64,000 bases of DNA from Bacillus sp. BHET2. Lineage in GTDB: Bacteria; Bacillota; Bacilli; Bacillales; Bacillaceae_B. The stretch lies in contig NZ_VCQN01000003.1 in the NCBI RefSeq assembly GCF_005938125.1, forward strand, positions 466,890 through 530,889. Reading direction: 5' to 3'. The translations under genes and the position numbers were made by a program. A model generated the notes under the pieces. It saw only the letters and a program-made list of their open reading frames with translations, searched no databases and was not told the DNA's origin. Below, piece after piece: positions 51,778-60,655 of the stretch. Numbering within the stretch: the stretch's first letter is position 1; every line of letters begins with the position of its first letter.

Positions 51778-53226
51778 ATGATGAACTATTTACAACGCAT
51801 CGGTCGTTCGTTGATGCTTCCGGTTGCTGTTTTGCCGGCTGCGGCGATTTTGATGGGGATTGGTTACTGGATCGATCCGACGGGATGGGGTGCGGATAGC
51901 CCGATTGCTGCTTTTTTAATCAAGGCAGGGGCCTCGATTATCGATAATATGGCGATTCTGTTTGCCGTCGGGGTAGCCCTCGGGATGGCGAAAGCGAAAG
52001 ATGGTTCCGCCGCTCTGAGTGGGTTAGTGGCGTATCTGGTGATAACGACACTTCTTTCTCCGGATTCGGTGGCACTGCTTCAAGGAGTGGATGCTTCTAC
52101 GGTAAATCCGGCGTTTGATAAAATCGGAAACCAGTTTGTGGGGATTCTGTCAGGGCTCGTTGCAGCAAGCATGTATAATCGTTTCAGTCATGTGAAGCTT
52201 CCAGATGCCTTGGCGTTTTTCAGTGGAAAACGGTTGGTGCCGATCATGTCGGCCGTTGCCATGCTGGTTGTCTCAGGAGTGATGCTATTTGTGTGGCCGT
52301 TCATTTACACAGCACTTGTGTCATTTGGGAAAGAAATCAGTGGTCTAAGCTTTACCGGTGCAGGCTTATATGGATTCTTCAATCGATTATTGATTCCTAC
52401 TGGATTGCATCATGCCTTGAATTCCGTCTTCTGGTTCGACGTAGCCGGAATTAATGATATCGGAAACTTCTGGTCGGGGAACGGGGAAAAAGGTGTGACG
52501 GGCATGTATCAGGCCGGCTTTTTCCCGGTGATGATGTTTGGACTTCCTGCAGCCGGGCTTGCGATCTACCATGCAGCGAAACCAAGTAAGAAAAAACAGG
52601 TGGCTTCCCTTATGCTGGCGGCTGGTTTTGCTTCCTTTTTCACAGGAGTGACGGAGCCACTTGAATTTGCCTTCATGTTCGTTGCACCTGCTCTTTATGT
52701 AGCACATGCGGTGTTAACAGGATTATCCCTGGCGATTGCTTCCTTCTTCCATTGGACGGCAGGATTTGGGTTCAGCGCAGGGTTCGTTGACTTTATTTTG
52801 AGCTCAAGGCTGCCACTCGCAAATCTCCCGTACATGCTTCTCATTCAAGGTGTCGTATTTGCTCTACTCTATTATTTCCTATTCCGTTTCATGATTGCGA
52901 AATTCAATTTGATGACCCCTGGACGGGAAGAGGAAAATGAAGAAGTGGTAGGAGAGAGTAGCCCAGCAATTCCTTCAGTTGAAAAATTTGCTGCTATGGC
53001 ATCAGAAATTTATGAAGGGCTCGGGGGAGACGACAATGTCACGAGCGTTGATAACTGCATAACACGATTGAGAGTGGAAGTGAAAGACATGGATGCCGTG
53101 GATCAGGAACGGATCAAAGCGACGGGGGTACCAGGCATTCATGTGGTAGGGGAAAATAGCATTCAAGTGATTGTCGGGACGACGGTGCAGTTTGTGGCCG
53201 ATGAGATTGATAAGTTTCGGAGATAA
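51778..53226 (+). CDS. nagP: PTS N-acetylglucosamine-type EIICB permease
   Basis: A 482-residue Glc-family permease of the GlcNAc subgroup. EIIC (residues 1-375) starts 'YLQRIGRSLMLPVAVLPAAAILMGIGYWIDP' and has 'LLIPTGLHHALNSVFWFDVAG' and 'FFTGVTEPLEFAFMFVAP'. EIIB (about residues 398-482) has the phospho-Cys427 in 'SVDNCITRLRVEVKD'. EIIA is missing, as usual for this type, so a general EIIA-Glc must serve. It imports GlcNAc as GlcNAc-6-phosphate. A possible partial NagR-like site, TGGTCTACTGTA, lies at 51680. Confidence 0.9.
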   Translation: MMNYLQRIGRSLMLPVAVLPAAAILMGIGYWIDPTGWGADSPIAAFLIKAGASIIDNMAILFAVGVALGMAKAKDGSAALSGLVAYLVITTLLSPDSVALLQGVDASTVNPAFDKIGNQFVGILSGLVAASMYNRFSHVKLPDALAFFSGKRLVPIMSAVAMLVVSGVMLFVWPFIYTALVSFGKEISGLSFTGAGLYGFFNRLLIPTGLHHALNSVFWFDVAGINDIGNFWSGNGEKGVTGMYQAGFFPVMMFGLPAAGLAIYHAAKPSKKKQVASLMLAAGFASFFTGVTEPLEFAFMFVAPALYVAHAVLTGLSLAIASFFHWTAGFGFSAGFVDFILSSRLPLANLPYMLLIQGVVFALLYYFLFRFMIAKFNLMTPGREEENEEVVGESSPAIPSVEKFAAMASEIYEGLGGDDNVTSVDNCITRLRVEVKDMDAVDQERIKATGVPGIHVVGENSIQVIVGTTVQFVADEIDKFRR

Positions 53227-53283
53227 GAGAGAAAATATTTCCGGGATCTACTACGTAGCGAAATTTGTCGTATTTTGGAGGAT

Positions 53284-53351
53284 GGCAGGTTTATCAGGAA
53301 TATGGCAGATAAAAGTCTAAATGGCTGATAAATTTCCAAAACGGCAGATAA
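53284..53351. repeat. Tandem GGC(A/T)GATAA array C, period about 20 bp
   Basis: Four units: GGCAGG at 53284, GGCAGATAA at 53304, GGCTGATAA at 53323 and GGCAGATAA at 53343 (steps 20, 19, 20). On the other strand the core reads TTATC(T/A)GCC, so it shares TTATC and the two-turn period with arrays A and B although the rest of the core differs. Confidence 0.7.
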
Positions 53352-53482
53352 CCGAATTCCACCATACTCCACCCCAGCTCCACTCTAAGAGTTGGGGTCA
53401 ATTTATCTCCCAAACTGCAAAAATCTTTCCGATAGTCTATACTTTATCTTATAGAAATTTACCCCGGAAAGGTTTTTTACCT

Positions 53483-54196
53483 ATGAAGAAGCTAAAAGAG
53501 GCGGATCTTTACCAACCGATCCAGAAACATTTTCATAAGCAGGGCTACCAGGTGAATGGTGAAGTAAATGACTGTGATATGACTGCAATGAAAGAAGATG
53601 AGCTTGTTATTGTGGAGTTGAAACTTTCCTTGAATGTGGAGCTCCTGATCCAAGCAACAAAGCGGCAGCGTCTGACGGACCTTGTGTACATCGCGATCCC
53701 GAAACCGAAGCGCCCCCGATCGAAGCGATGGAATGATGTATGCCATTTGGTCCGGAGGCTAGAGCTTGGATTGATTACCGTGTCGTTTACAACGAAAACG
53801 CCAAAGCTTGATTTTGTCATTCATCCAGAAGCCTTTGACCGAAAAAAGAGTATGAAGAACAGTAAGCGAAAGCGCACTTCTCTCATTAAAGAGATCGAAG
53901 GGCGGAGTGCGGATTACAATGTAGGCGGGAGCAATAAAACGAAAATCATGACAGCCTACAAGGAAAACTGCATTCAAATCGCCTGTTACCTGGAAAGAAA
54001 CGGGCCCATGTCTCCAAGGAACTTAGCAAAGCTTGGAACGGGTGAGAAAACCCCTTCCATCCTCCAGAAAAACTACTACCGCTGGTTTGAGAGGGTGAAA
54101 AGGGGCGTATATGAGGTAACGGAACATGGGAAGAAGGAGCTTGAAAAGTATCCTGAACTCGTAAGCTACTACGTAAACAAACTAGAAGAAAACTAG
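53483..54196 (+). CDS. DUF2161 protein, PDDEXK nuclease-like
   Basis: A 237-residue DUF2161 protein. The N-terminal half fits a PD-(D/E)xK core: 'QVNGEVNDCDMTAMKEDELVIVELKLSLNVELLIQATKRQRLTDLVYIAIPKP', with Asp, then E-L-K. The C-terminal half contains a basic stretch and a winged-helix-like 'GPMSPRNLAKLGTGEKTPSILQKNYYRWFERVKRGVYEVTEHGKKEL'. Called a phosphodiesterase in databases; nuclease activity and target are unproven. ATG at 53483; the open frame upstream runs through array C and has no ribosome site. A strong terminator follows. Confidence 0.8.
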   Translation: MKKLKEADLYQPIQKHFHKQGYQVNGEVNDCDMTAMKEDELVIVELKLSLNVELLIQATKRQRLTDLVYIAIPKPKRPRSKRWNDVCHLVRRLELGLITVSFTTKTPKLDFVIHPEAFDRKKSMKNSKRKRTSLIKEIEGRSADYNVGGSNKTKIMTAYKENCIQIACYLERNGPMSPRNLAKLGTGEKTPSILQKNYYRWFERVKRGVYEVTEHGKKELEKYPELVSYYVNKLEEN

Positions 54197-54238
54197 GAAG
54201 AGCCCGTCTTCAGTCACTGAAGACGGGCTCTTCTTTGT
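54197..54238 (+). terminator. Terminator after the DUF2161 gene
   Basis: Perfect 18-base arms GAAGAGCCCGTCTTCAGT (54197-54214) and complement (54216-54233), followed by TTTG. Confidence 0.92.
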
Positions 54239-54307
54239 ATCTTACTACTAGTCACCCCACTTCTCACATATACATATCAGCAGAGAAGAAATCGGGAGGA
54301 TCTATTA

Positions 54308-56176
54308 ATGAAAAAGAAGATTGAAGATACGGTTCATAAAATGGTGAGTGACCTTAAGCACGCACAGCATGCAGAAGGAAACTGGTCCTATTGCTTTGAA
54401 AATAGTGTGATGACCGATGCCTATATGATCATCTTACTCCGTTCACTGGAAACGGGGGATGATGAACTCGTGGTACGACTGGTGGATCGTATTTGGAAAT
54501 TGCAGACAAGGGAAGGAACGTGGAAGCTATTTGAAGATGAAAAGGAAGGGAATCTCTCTTCCACTATTGAGGCCTATTTTGCCCTCCGCTTCAGTGGAAT
54601 GGTGGGTGAGGACGACAAGAGGCTCAAAAAAGCCAAACAGTTCATCGAGAAAAAGGGTGGGTTCCACATGGCCCATTCCATGACGAAATTCATGCTTGCC
54701 ATTCATGGTCAATATGAGTGGAAGCATCTACTACCGATCCCGATTGAATTGGTGATGATTCCGAAGTCATTTCCATTAAACTTCTGGGATTTCAGCAGCT
54801 ATGGACGAGGACATATTGCACCACTTCTATTGTTGAAAGATCAACGCTTTTCATTAAAAACAAGCGGTACGCCACTCGTGCAGCATTTATCCCGTGCTCC
54901 TGATCATGTGCGATACAATGAACGGGAGTGGAAGTTATTTTCAAAAATCAATGAGGGCATACAGTCTTTGGCGAGCATACCGTTCAACCTCCATCAGCAG
55001 GCACAGCAGTTTGCCCTTCAGTATATGCTCAAGAGGATTGAATCAGACGGAACCTACCTTAGTTACTTCAGCACAACTTTTTATATGATCTATGCCCTAA
55101 TGGCGATGGGGTATGAAAAAAATGATCCAATCATTGTAAAAGCTGTGAGTGGAATAAAAGAGATGGCCTGTGAAACAAAGAAAGGGATTCATATCCAAAA
55201 TTCTCCTTCAACCGTGTGGGATACAGCCCTGATCAGTAATACGCTCCAGGAAGGAGGAGTAGATGCAGGGGACAGTTCCATTCGAAAATCAGTGAAGTAT
55301 CTCCTGAAGAAACAGCATTTCAAATACGGGGACTGGGCGATTGATAGTGCGGTGAAACCCGGGGGATGGGGATTTTCTAATAGTAATAGTATTCACCCTG
55401 ATGTAGACGATACAACTGCCGCACTCAGGGCGATTACTTATTCAGCAGCACAACAACCACTTGTCCGTCCATCATGGGATCGTGGAATCGAATGGGTCCT
55501 CGGCATGCAAAACAGTGATGGGGGATGGCCGGCTTTTGAAACCAATAAAACGAAGGGGATCCTCACCTCTTTTCCATTGGACGGGGCAGAAGCGGCGGCG
55601 ATTGATCCATCCACACCTGATTTAACAGGAAGGGCCTTGGATTTCCTGGGGAAGAAAGCGGGCTTGACAAAGGATCATCCTCAGGTGAAGCGGGCGATTC
55701 AATGGCTGAAACTGATGCAAAAAGAAGATGGATCCTGGTACGGACGCTGGGGTGTCTGCTACATCTATGGAGCCTGGGCAGCCATGACGGGGATGACAGC
55801 AGTTGGTGTCCAGCCATCTGACAGGCATCTCCAAAAGGCAAAATCCTGGTTAGAGAGTATTCAACGGAAAGACGGAGGATGGGGTGAATCCTGCTATAGT
55901 GATCAAGAGAAGAAGTATGTTCCACTTTCCTTCAGCACCCGGTCACAAACCGCATGGGCACTTGAAGCCCTTATCCGTATCGACGACAAACCCACACCGG
56001 CGATTGACCTTGGCATCACGGCACTCCTAGAATTAATGAACAGGGGAGGGGAAGACCCTTCGAACACGTACCCAACAGGAATCGGCCTCCCGGGAAATTT
56101 CTATGTTCATTATCATAGCTATCAATGGATATGGCCATTAATGACACTAAGTCTCTACCAGGAGAAATATGGGTAA
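54308..56176 (+). CDS. shc: Squalene-hopene/sporulenol-type cyclase
   Basis: A 622-residue triterpene cyclase. The protonating DXDD is D365-V-D-D in 'IHPDVDDTTAALRAI'; several QW repeats are visible ('GTWKLFEDEKEGN', 'GGWPAF', 'GSWYGRWGVCYIYGAW', 'GGWGESCYSDQ'). Bacillus SqhC cyclises tetraprenyl-beta-curcumene and squalene to sporulenol- and hopene-like lipids in the spore or cell membrane. Length and motifs fit that group. No squalene-synthesis gene is nearby. GGGAGGATC precedes the ATG. The repeat at 56176 overlaps the stop. Confidence 0.92.
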   Translation: MKKKIEDTVHKMVSDLKHAQHAEGNWSYCFENSVMTDAYMIILLRSLETGDDELVVRLVDRIWKLQTREGTWKLFEDEKEGNLSSTIEAYFALRFSGMVGEDDKRLKKAKQFIEKKGGFHMAHSMTKFMLAIHGQYEWKHLLPIPIELVMIPKSFPLNFWDFSSYGRGHIAPLLLLKDQRFSLKTSGTPLVQHLSRAPDHVRYNEREWKLFSKINEGIQSLASIPFNLHQQAQQFALQYMLKRIESDGTYLSYFSTTFYMIYALMAMGYEKNDPIIVKAVSGIKEMACETKKGIHIQNSPSTVWDTALISNTLQEGGVDAGDSSIRKSVKYLLKKQHFKYGDWAIDSAVKPGGWGFSNSNSIHPDVDDTTAALRAITYSAAQQPLVRPSWDRGIEWVLGMQNSDGGWPAFETNKTKGILTSFPLDGAEAAAIDPSTPDLTGRALDFLGKKAGLTKDHPQVKRAIQWLKLMQKEDGSWYGRWGVCYIYGAWAAMTGMTAVGVQPSDRHLQKAKSWLESIQRKDGGWGESCYSDQEKKYVPLSFSTRSQTAWALEALIRIDDKPTPAIDLGITALLELMNRGGEDPSNTYPTGIGLPGNFYVHYHSYQWIWPLMTLSLYQEKYG

Positions 56177-56203
56177 GGGACGGACCTCTTGAGGTCCGTC
56201 TCT
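56176..56203. repeat. GGGACGGACCT palindromic repeat, copy 9 (minimal)
   Basis: Arms AGGGACGGACCTC (56176-56188) and GAGGTCCGTCTCT (56191-56203), one wobble, 2-nt loop. The first base is the last base of the cyclase TAA. This is the shortest copy and has no T-tract. Confidence 0.88.
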
Positions 56204-56251
56204 CTATACGGTAAAATAAAAGTAAGAATTTTCAAAAAAAGAGGTGGTTGT

Positions 56252-57190
56252 ATGGGAATGGTAGATTCGTTTCCTTATCCTTTTAAGGGGGATGTGTATC
56301 GATATTCCAATAATTCGGTTCCTTTGGAGGTGCCCCGCAGTGTGGAAATTACCTCGACGTATCAAGAAGAGATTCTACTCAAACGGAAACTGCTCACACA
56401 TCACCCGGAGAGATGCTATCAATCTCAACCTCATACCCTGAAAGCTCAATGGGAAGTCTTAGAGCTCATCGTTTTACACCTTACTTCGAATTACCCCGAG
56501 CATTTTTCTATCGTTAAAACCGGGAAGGAATGGACGCTTCACAATCATATTCTAAAAGAAAAAACCACCTTCGCCCTCGGGGTTGAAACGACTCTACCCT
56601 CGGAGCCACTGGATTTTATCGGCCGACATGTACAAGAGGATTTGATCTTCATGATGCAGCGGGATGATGATTTATTTTTGGATGCAGGGCAGTTGTGTTT
56701 TCCTGCCAATTGGTCACTTGCCTTTAATACAGGAATGAGATTCAAGGAGATTCATCATCCGATTCCTGGTTTTAAAGACAAAGGATTGGATCAACGGATT
56801 CTAACCTTTTTAATGAGAATGGAAGCAGGTGATCCCTGGGTTCGGCGGAATTGGTCGCTAATGGCAGGGAATCGATTGGACACTTCCCTTGAAACTTTCG
56901 ATGAGTGGGGAAAAGATAGAAAAGAAGTAACCAAAGAGAATGTAGGAGAGTTCGTTCATATGAGGGTGGAGGTGCAGAAGTTGTTCCGGTTACCGGGTTC
57001 TAATGGGCTATTATTCACGATTCATACACATCTTCTTTCATTGGAAGAGTTCACAGAAAATCCGGAATGGACGGAACAATTTCATCGGATTCTACAGGAG
57101 CTGCCTACTGAGATAGCTGATTACAAAGGGATCGCTCTCTTTAAAGATGAGGTCATGGAGTATTTAAGAAAAAAGCAGGTGAGGATTTGA
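56252..57190 (+). CDS. Heme-dependent oxidative N-demethylase-like subunit (DUF3445)
   Basis: A 312-residue DUF3445/HODM alpha-like protein: 'FPYPFKGDVYRYSNNSVPLE', 'QEDLIFMMQRDDDLFLDAGQLCFPANWSLAFNTGMRFKEIHHPIPGF' and 'RRNWSLMAGNRLD'. In characterised systems the alpha subunit holds heme and removes a methyl group from dimethylamine, with electrons from the reductase subunit. ATG at 56252 with AGAGGTGG; the open frame begins earlier at 56189 but overlaps the repeat. First gene of a three-gene operon. Confidence 0.85.
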   Translation: MGMVDSFPYPFKGDVYRYSNNSVPLEVPRSVEITSTYQEEILLKRKLLTHHPERCYQSQPHTLKAQWEVLELIVLHLTSNYPEHFSIVKTGKEWTLHNHILKEKTTFALGVETTLPSEPLDFIGRHVQEDLIFMMQRDDDLFLDAGQLCFPANWSLAFNTGMRFKEIHHPIPGFKDKGLDQRILTFLMRMEAGDPWVRRNWSLMAGNRLDTSLETFDEWGKDRKEVTKENVGEFVHMRVEVQKLFRLPGSNGLLFTIHTHLLSLEEFTENPEWTEQFHRILQELPTEIADYKGIALFKDEVMEYLRKKQVRI

Positions 57191-57657
57191 ATCCAGCGTA
57201 TGTTCCGAATAAACGAAAGTATTTATTCTGCGGTGATCATCCGGGCCAGCAGATCCTTGCTCCACTGATCAAAAAAGCAATGAATGAAAATGTCTCCTTT
57301 GAAGCGATATTTATTGGTGAAAAGGAAGAAACAGATATCGCTCTTTGGCTTCAGGGTCAAAAAATGGGATGTTATCTTTACATAGCAATAGAGTGGAACA
57401 AGCTCTCAGCCATCAAAAAAATAGCTGAGAACTGCGGGTTTTCTGACGAGGAAGCTCAATATATTGGTCATGGTGTGGAAATGATTCATGTGTTTTGTTG
57501 CCGATGTCATCAGACTACCAAAATGAGTAGAAAGGGGATTAAAAAACCAACGCGCTGCTCAAATTGTTACTTAATGTTATCGGTATCTGATCATTTTTCT
57601 CCATTGAAGGAGTCCTATCTCGGCTATATGACAACCTGGGAAGCGGGGAGTGATTGA
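57187..57657 (+). CDS. Dimethylamine monooxygenase subunit DmmA-like protein
   Basis: A 156-residue DmmA-family protein: N-terminal alpha/beta part ('YLFCGDHPGQQILAPLIKKA') and a C-terminal rubredoxin-like knuckle, 'CCRCHQTTKMSRKGIKKPTRCSNC', likely binding iron or zinc for electron transfer. TTG start overlapping the TGA of the upstream gene (TTGA), with GAGG shortly before. The reductase gene follows after 3 bp. Confidence 0.82.
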   Translation: MNPAYVPNKRKYLFCGDHPGQQILAPLIKKAMNENVSFEAIFIGEKEETDIALWLQGQKMGCYLYIAIEWNKLSAIKKIAENCGFSDEEAQYIGHGVEMIHVFCCRCHQTTKMSRKGIKKPTRCSNCYLMLSVSDHFSPLKESYLGYMTTWEAGSD

Positions 57658-57660
57658 TTA

Positions 57661-58617
57661 TTGAATCAAGATAAAACCATTTCAGTGATGGTTCAAATGA
57701 TCCAGCAGGAAACAGCGAACGTCAAGCGGTTTACACTCGTTCCTGAAAACCGGAACGAACCTCTGCCCCGGTTTAGCGGTGGGTCCCATATTACGACCTA
57801 CATTGAGAACGGACACCAAACAATTGCCAGGTCTTACTCCTTAACGAATCCCCCTGGTCAAAGGGATTCCTATCAAATCGCCATCCGGTTACATGATTTT
57901 TCCCAGGGTGGTTCCCGATTTTGGCATGAGAAGATGAAAGAGGGAGATACGCTACGAATCAGCCATCCACGAAATCATTTCCCACTAAGTTTTAAAGCGA
58001 AGAATCATGTATTCTATGCTGCGGGTATCGGCATTACCCCATTCCTATCCATGATGGCAGAGCTGAAGAGGGACGGACTTCCCTTTGAACTCCACTATGC
58101 CGCGAAATCCAAAGAGACTTGCCCGTTTTACTCTTATCTAGTGGAAACGCATTCTGAAGAAACCCATTTCTATTTTTCAGAAGAAAAGAGACTAACCGAT
58201 TCAAGTCTGTGGGAGCACCGGGTCGGTACACATGTATACTTCTGCGGACCACCTTCCTTTATCGAAGATTTTACGAATAGCGCTCTAACAATCGGGTACC
58301 CTCAGTCAACGATTCATTACGAACGATTCACACCTCCTAAAACGTTAGCACGTAAACACTTTAAAGCGGACCTAAGCAGTGGTCCTGCCGTTTCTGTTTC
58401 AGAAGAAGAGACGTTGTTGGACGCACTTCTAAAGGCAGGAATCAAAGCCCCCTATTCCTGCAGGGTTGGTCGGTGTGGGACCTGTGAGCTAAATGTCTTT
58501 GAGGGAGAGGTCGATCATGGAGATTCTTTCTTAAGTGAAAAAGAGCGCAGCGAGCATCGATCGATTCTCACCTGTGTGTCTCGGGCGAAGACAGAGAGAA
58601 TTAAAATTGATCTGTAA
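57661..58617 (+). CDS. PDR/VanB-type ferredoxin-reductase subunit
   Basis: A 318-residue phthalate-dioxygenase-reductase-type protein. FMN/FAD domain with 'ARSYSLTNPPGQRDSYQIAIRL', NAD domain 'VFYAAGIGITPFLSMM' and 'YFCGPPSFIEDF', and a C-terminal plant-type [2Fe-2S] ferredoxin with cysteines in 'YSCRVGRCGTCELNV' and 'ILTCVS'. It moves electrons from NAD(P)H to the heme subunit. TTG start with GGGGAG upstream. Last gene of the operon. Confidence 0.87.
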   Translation: MNQDKTISVMVQMIQQETANVKRFTLVPENRNEPLPRFSGGSHITTYIENGHQTIARSYSLTNPPGQRDSYQIAIRLHDFSQGGSRFWHEKMKEGDTLRISHPRNHFPLSFKAKNHVFYAAGIGITPFLSMMAELKRDGLPFELHYAAKSKETCPFYSYLVETHSEETHFYFSEEKRLTDSSLWEHRVGTHVYFCGPPSFIEDFTNSALTIGYPQSTIHYERFTPPKTLARKHFKADLSSGPAVSVSEEETLLDALLKAGIKAPYSCRVGRCGTCELNVFEGEVDHGDSFLSEKERSEHRSILTCVSRAKTERIKIDL

Positions 58618-58752
58618 GGATAGGAGAAGCAGTACATATTTCGTTGATTTGTTGAATTTTCGGTGGGGGATGAATGGAGGGGTAAAGTCTTCTTATAGAG
58701 AATTTATTCATTGAAAAGATCTGATGAATTGAAATATGGATTGGTATATAAT

Positions 58753-58790
58753 CCTGTTGTATAAGTGGCAACAGGGGATTTTTTTTGTTC
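58753..58790 (+). terminator. Terminator downstream of the N-demethylase operon
   Basis: Arms CCTGTTG (58753-58759) and CAACAGG (58769-58775), then GGATTTTTTTT. It lies 136 bp after the last stop. The 424-bp gap to the sigma gene holds no other reading frame I can support. Confidence 0.75.
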
Positions 58791-58940
58791 GAGTAAAGGG
58801 CCATTTAATGGAATAAGTCTTCTAATAAAATATTGGATGTTTATGCTAAAATTAGACAAGGTTGTGAAAGGACGGACTCTACAGCCAGAACTAGTTTAAA
58901 GTAAGATTACTTTTAAAATTATATATTTATATACTAATCG

Positions 58941-58964
58941 CCGCCATTTGTTCGGCGGTTTTCT
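58941..58964 (+). terminator. CCGCC/GGCGG hairpin before the sigma factor operon
   Basis: Arms CCGCC and GGCGG around ATTTGTTC with TTTTC after. The CCGCCATTTGTTCG piece is also found in the small repeats at 61.2-62.2 kb, so it may be a remnant of that family. Confidence 0.6.
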
Positions 58965-59041
58965 AATGCTAATAAAAAAATAGTAGTTTTTTGTAACGAA
59001 ATTGACTTGAATCGGATATATAGACGAAAGGAGGAAAAGGC

Positions 59042-59530
59042 TTGGGAGAACTTGATGAAATATATAGCAATTATGCTGAAGAAGTATTCAAATACCTAAT
59101 GTGTCTTTGTCACAACGCAGATTTATCAGAAGAACTAACACAAGAAACCTTCTATCAAGCTGTAAAATCCATTGATAGATATAATGGTGAATGTAAAATG
59201 TCAGTCTGGCTTTGTCAAATAGCGAAGCACTCTTATTATAAGCACCTTGAACAAAATAAGAAACAACAAAGACATAAGTTTCAAGATGACGCATTACATA
59301 CTTCTCCTGAAGCTGAATTTATTTATTCTGAAGACAAAATTGCCCTTTATCGAACTATTCACTTCCTTGAAGAACCATATAAAGAGGTGTTGTTTTTGAG
59401 GATCTTAGGCGGTCTTAGTTTCAAAGAGATAGGAGAAATTCAACTGAAAAATGAAAACTGGGCGAGAGTTACTTTTTATAGGGCTAAAATGAAATTAAGG
59501 GAAAGGGGTAGGGATAACAATGGACAATAA
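59042..59530 (+). CDS. ECF RNA polymerase sigma factor
   Basis: A 162-residue ECF sigma factor: region 2 'YSNYAEEVFKYLMCLCHNADLSEELTQETFYQAVKSIDRYNGECKMSVWLCQIAKHSYYKHL' and region 4 'LEEPYKEVLFLRILGGLSFKEIGEIQLKNENWARVTFYRAKMKLRE'. TTG start with GGAGGAAAAGGC. Its end overlaps the start of the anti-sigma gene by 11 bp, so both are co-translated. Likely senses envelope stress. Codon use from here to 62.5 kb is more AT-rich than in the flanks. Confidence 0.9.
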   Translation: MGELDEIYSNYAEEVFKYLMCLCHNADLSEELTQETFYQAVKSIDRYNGECKMSVWLCQIAKHSYYKHLEQNKKQQRHKFQDDALHTSPEAEFIYSEDKIALYRTIHFLEEPYKEVLFLRILGGLSFKEIGEIQLKNENWARVTFYRAKMKLRERGRDNNGQ

Positions 59531-60395
59531 ATGCAATATAGTAAGAGATTTACTCCCTTCTTACATCGATCATTTGTGCAGCCAAGATAGTATTCATTTT
59601 ATTGAGGAACATATGAATTCGTGTGAAAAATGTAGAGAAGTATTAGAAAGTATGAAAAATAATGTTGATTTATCTAATAACATGGATGAAGTATATAAAG
59701 TGGAAGTGAAGAGACCATTTCATAAAGTATCCAGGTTCTTCAATGCTCAAAAGAAACTGACGAATTATTTACTTATAGCTACACTTTTCTCCTTGCTGAT
59801 TGGACTCGTTTTTCTAATTCAATCAAATAAAAAGTTTAGTGAACATAAAGAAGAAGTAACTAATATAGAAATTGTAGACCAAGAAAAAGAAGCTATTATG
59901 GATGATGTATTTCAAATTCTTGGATCCTCAACAGAAGTGACTGAAAAAGAAGAAAAACAACTTCTTACCATTTTTAAAAAGTATAATGAAAAACTGAATT
60001 TGTTAGCTGTTTTTCCAGCAGCAAATTTAAAAGATCGGTTACAGGAAAATCCTTCTGTAAAACAGGAACCTACAACGATCTATCCTATTGAGTACAGTAA
60101 AGCCGCGATTGTCATTGGAGACGAGGGTGTTTTGGGGAAGAGAGAGACAATTATTCCTAGTGGTTATGACTTAGGAACCGTAATGATGGCGAATAAACAA
60201 TGGGGTATTCAATACGAATATAAGAGTTCTTATGAAAAAAATATTGAGAGACATCACCAATTAACCTATTACGGACCAAGCACTTGGAGCTTTTTTCAGG
60301 CACCTATACTAATGTTTATTATTTTTAGTATTCTTTTTGTAGTTTGGTTGTTTTTAAAGAGACAAAATAACCATCTGAAAGATGTAATGGGATAA
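59520..60395 (+). CDS. Zinc-finger (zf-HC2) anti-sigma factor
   Basis: A 291-residue membrane anti-sigma factor. The cytoplasmic zinc-binding domain has H31-x3-C35-x2-C38 in 'EEHMNSCEKCREVLESM'; one membrane helix at about 82-101 and a second near the C-terminus (about 262-282), so most of the protein is extracytoplasmic. It would hold the ECF factor until an envelope signal releases it. Overlaps the sigma gene by 11 bp. Confidence 0.88.
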   Translation: MDNKCNIVRDLLPSYIDHLCSQDSIHFIEEHMNSCEKCREVLESMKNNVDLSNNMDEVYKVEVKRPFHKVSRFFNAQKKLTNYLLIATLFSLLIGLVFLIQSNKKFSEHKEEVTNIEIVDQEKEAIMDDVFQILGSSTEVTEKEEKQLLTIFKKYNEKLNLLAVFPAANLKDRLQENPSVKQEPTTIYPIEYSKAAIVIGDEGVLGKRETIIPSGYDLGTVMMANKQWGIQYEYKSSYEKNIERHHQLTYYGPSTWSFFQAPILMFIIFSILFVVWLFLKRQNNHLKDVMG

Positions 60396-60655
60396 TATTT
60401 TTTCAAGTTAGTATGAGCTAAAAGCATTAAGGGCTTAAATCTAGAAAAAGAACTAACATTCGAACATAAACTTAACTTTCGGGGCTTATCCAGCATCAGG
60501 TAAGCTCTTTTATTATGAATATTTTTCTTGAGTATGAAGTTAGAATTTGAAATAATTGGTATTAAGTTAAAGGGCAGGTTAATTGAATAAGATGAAACCT
60601 TATATATTTGAAAAACGTCTAACTATGAAAGAAAAATCTGAATGGAGGTTTTGAA

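Noticed and set aside
58871..58884. AAAGGACGGACTCT resembling half of the GGGACGGACCT repeat
   Set aside because: No second arm and mismatches in the core; not near a stop codon.
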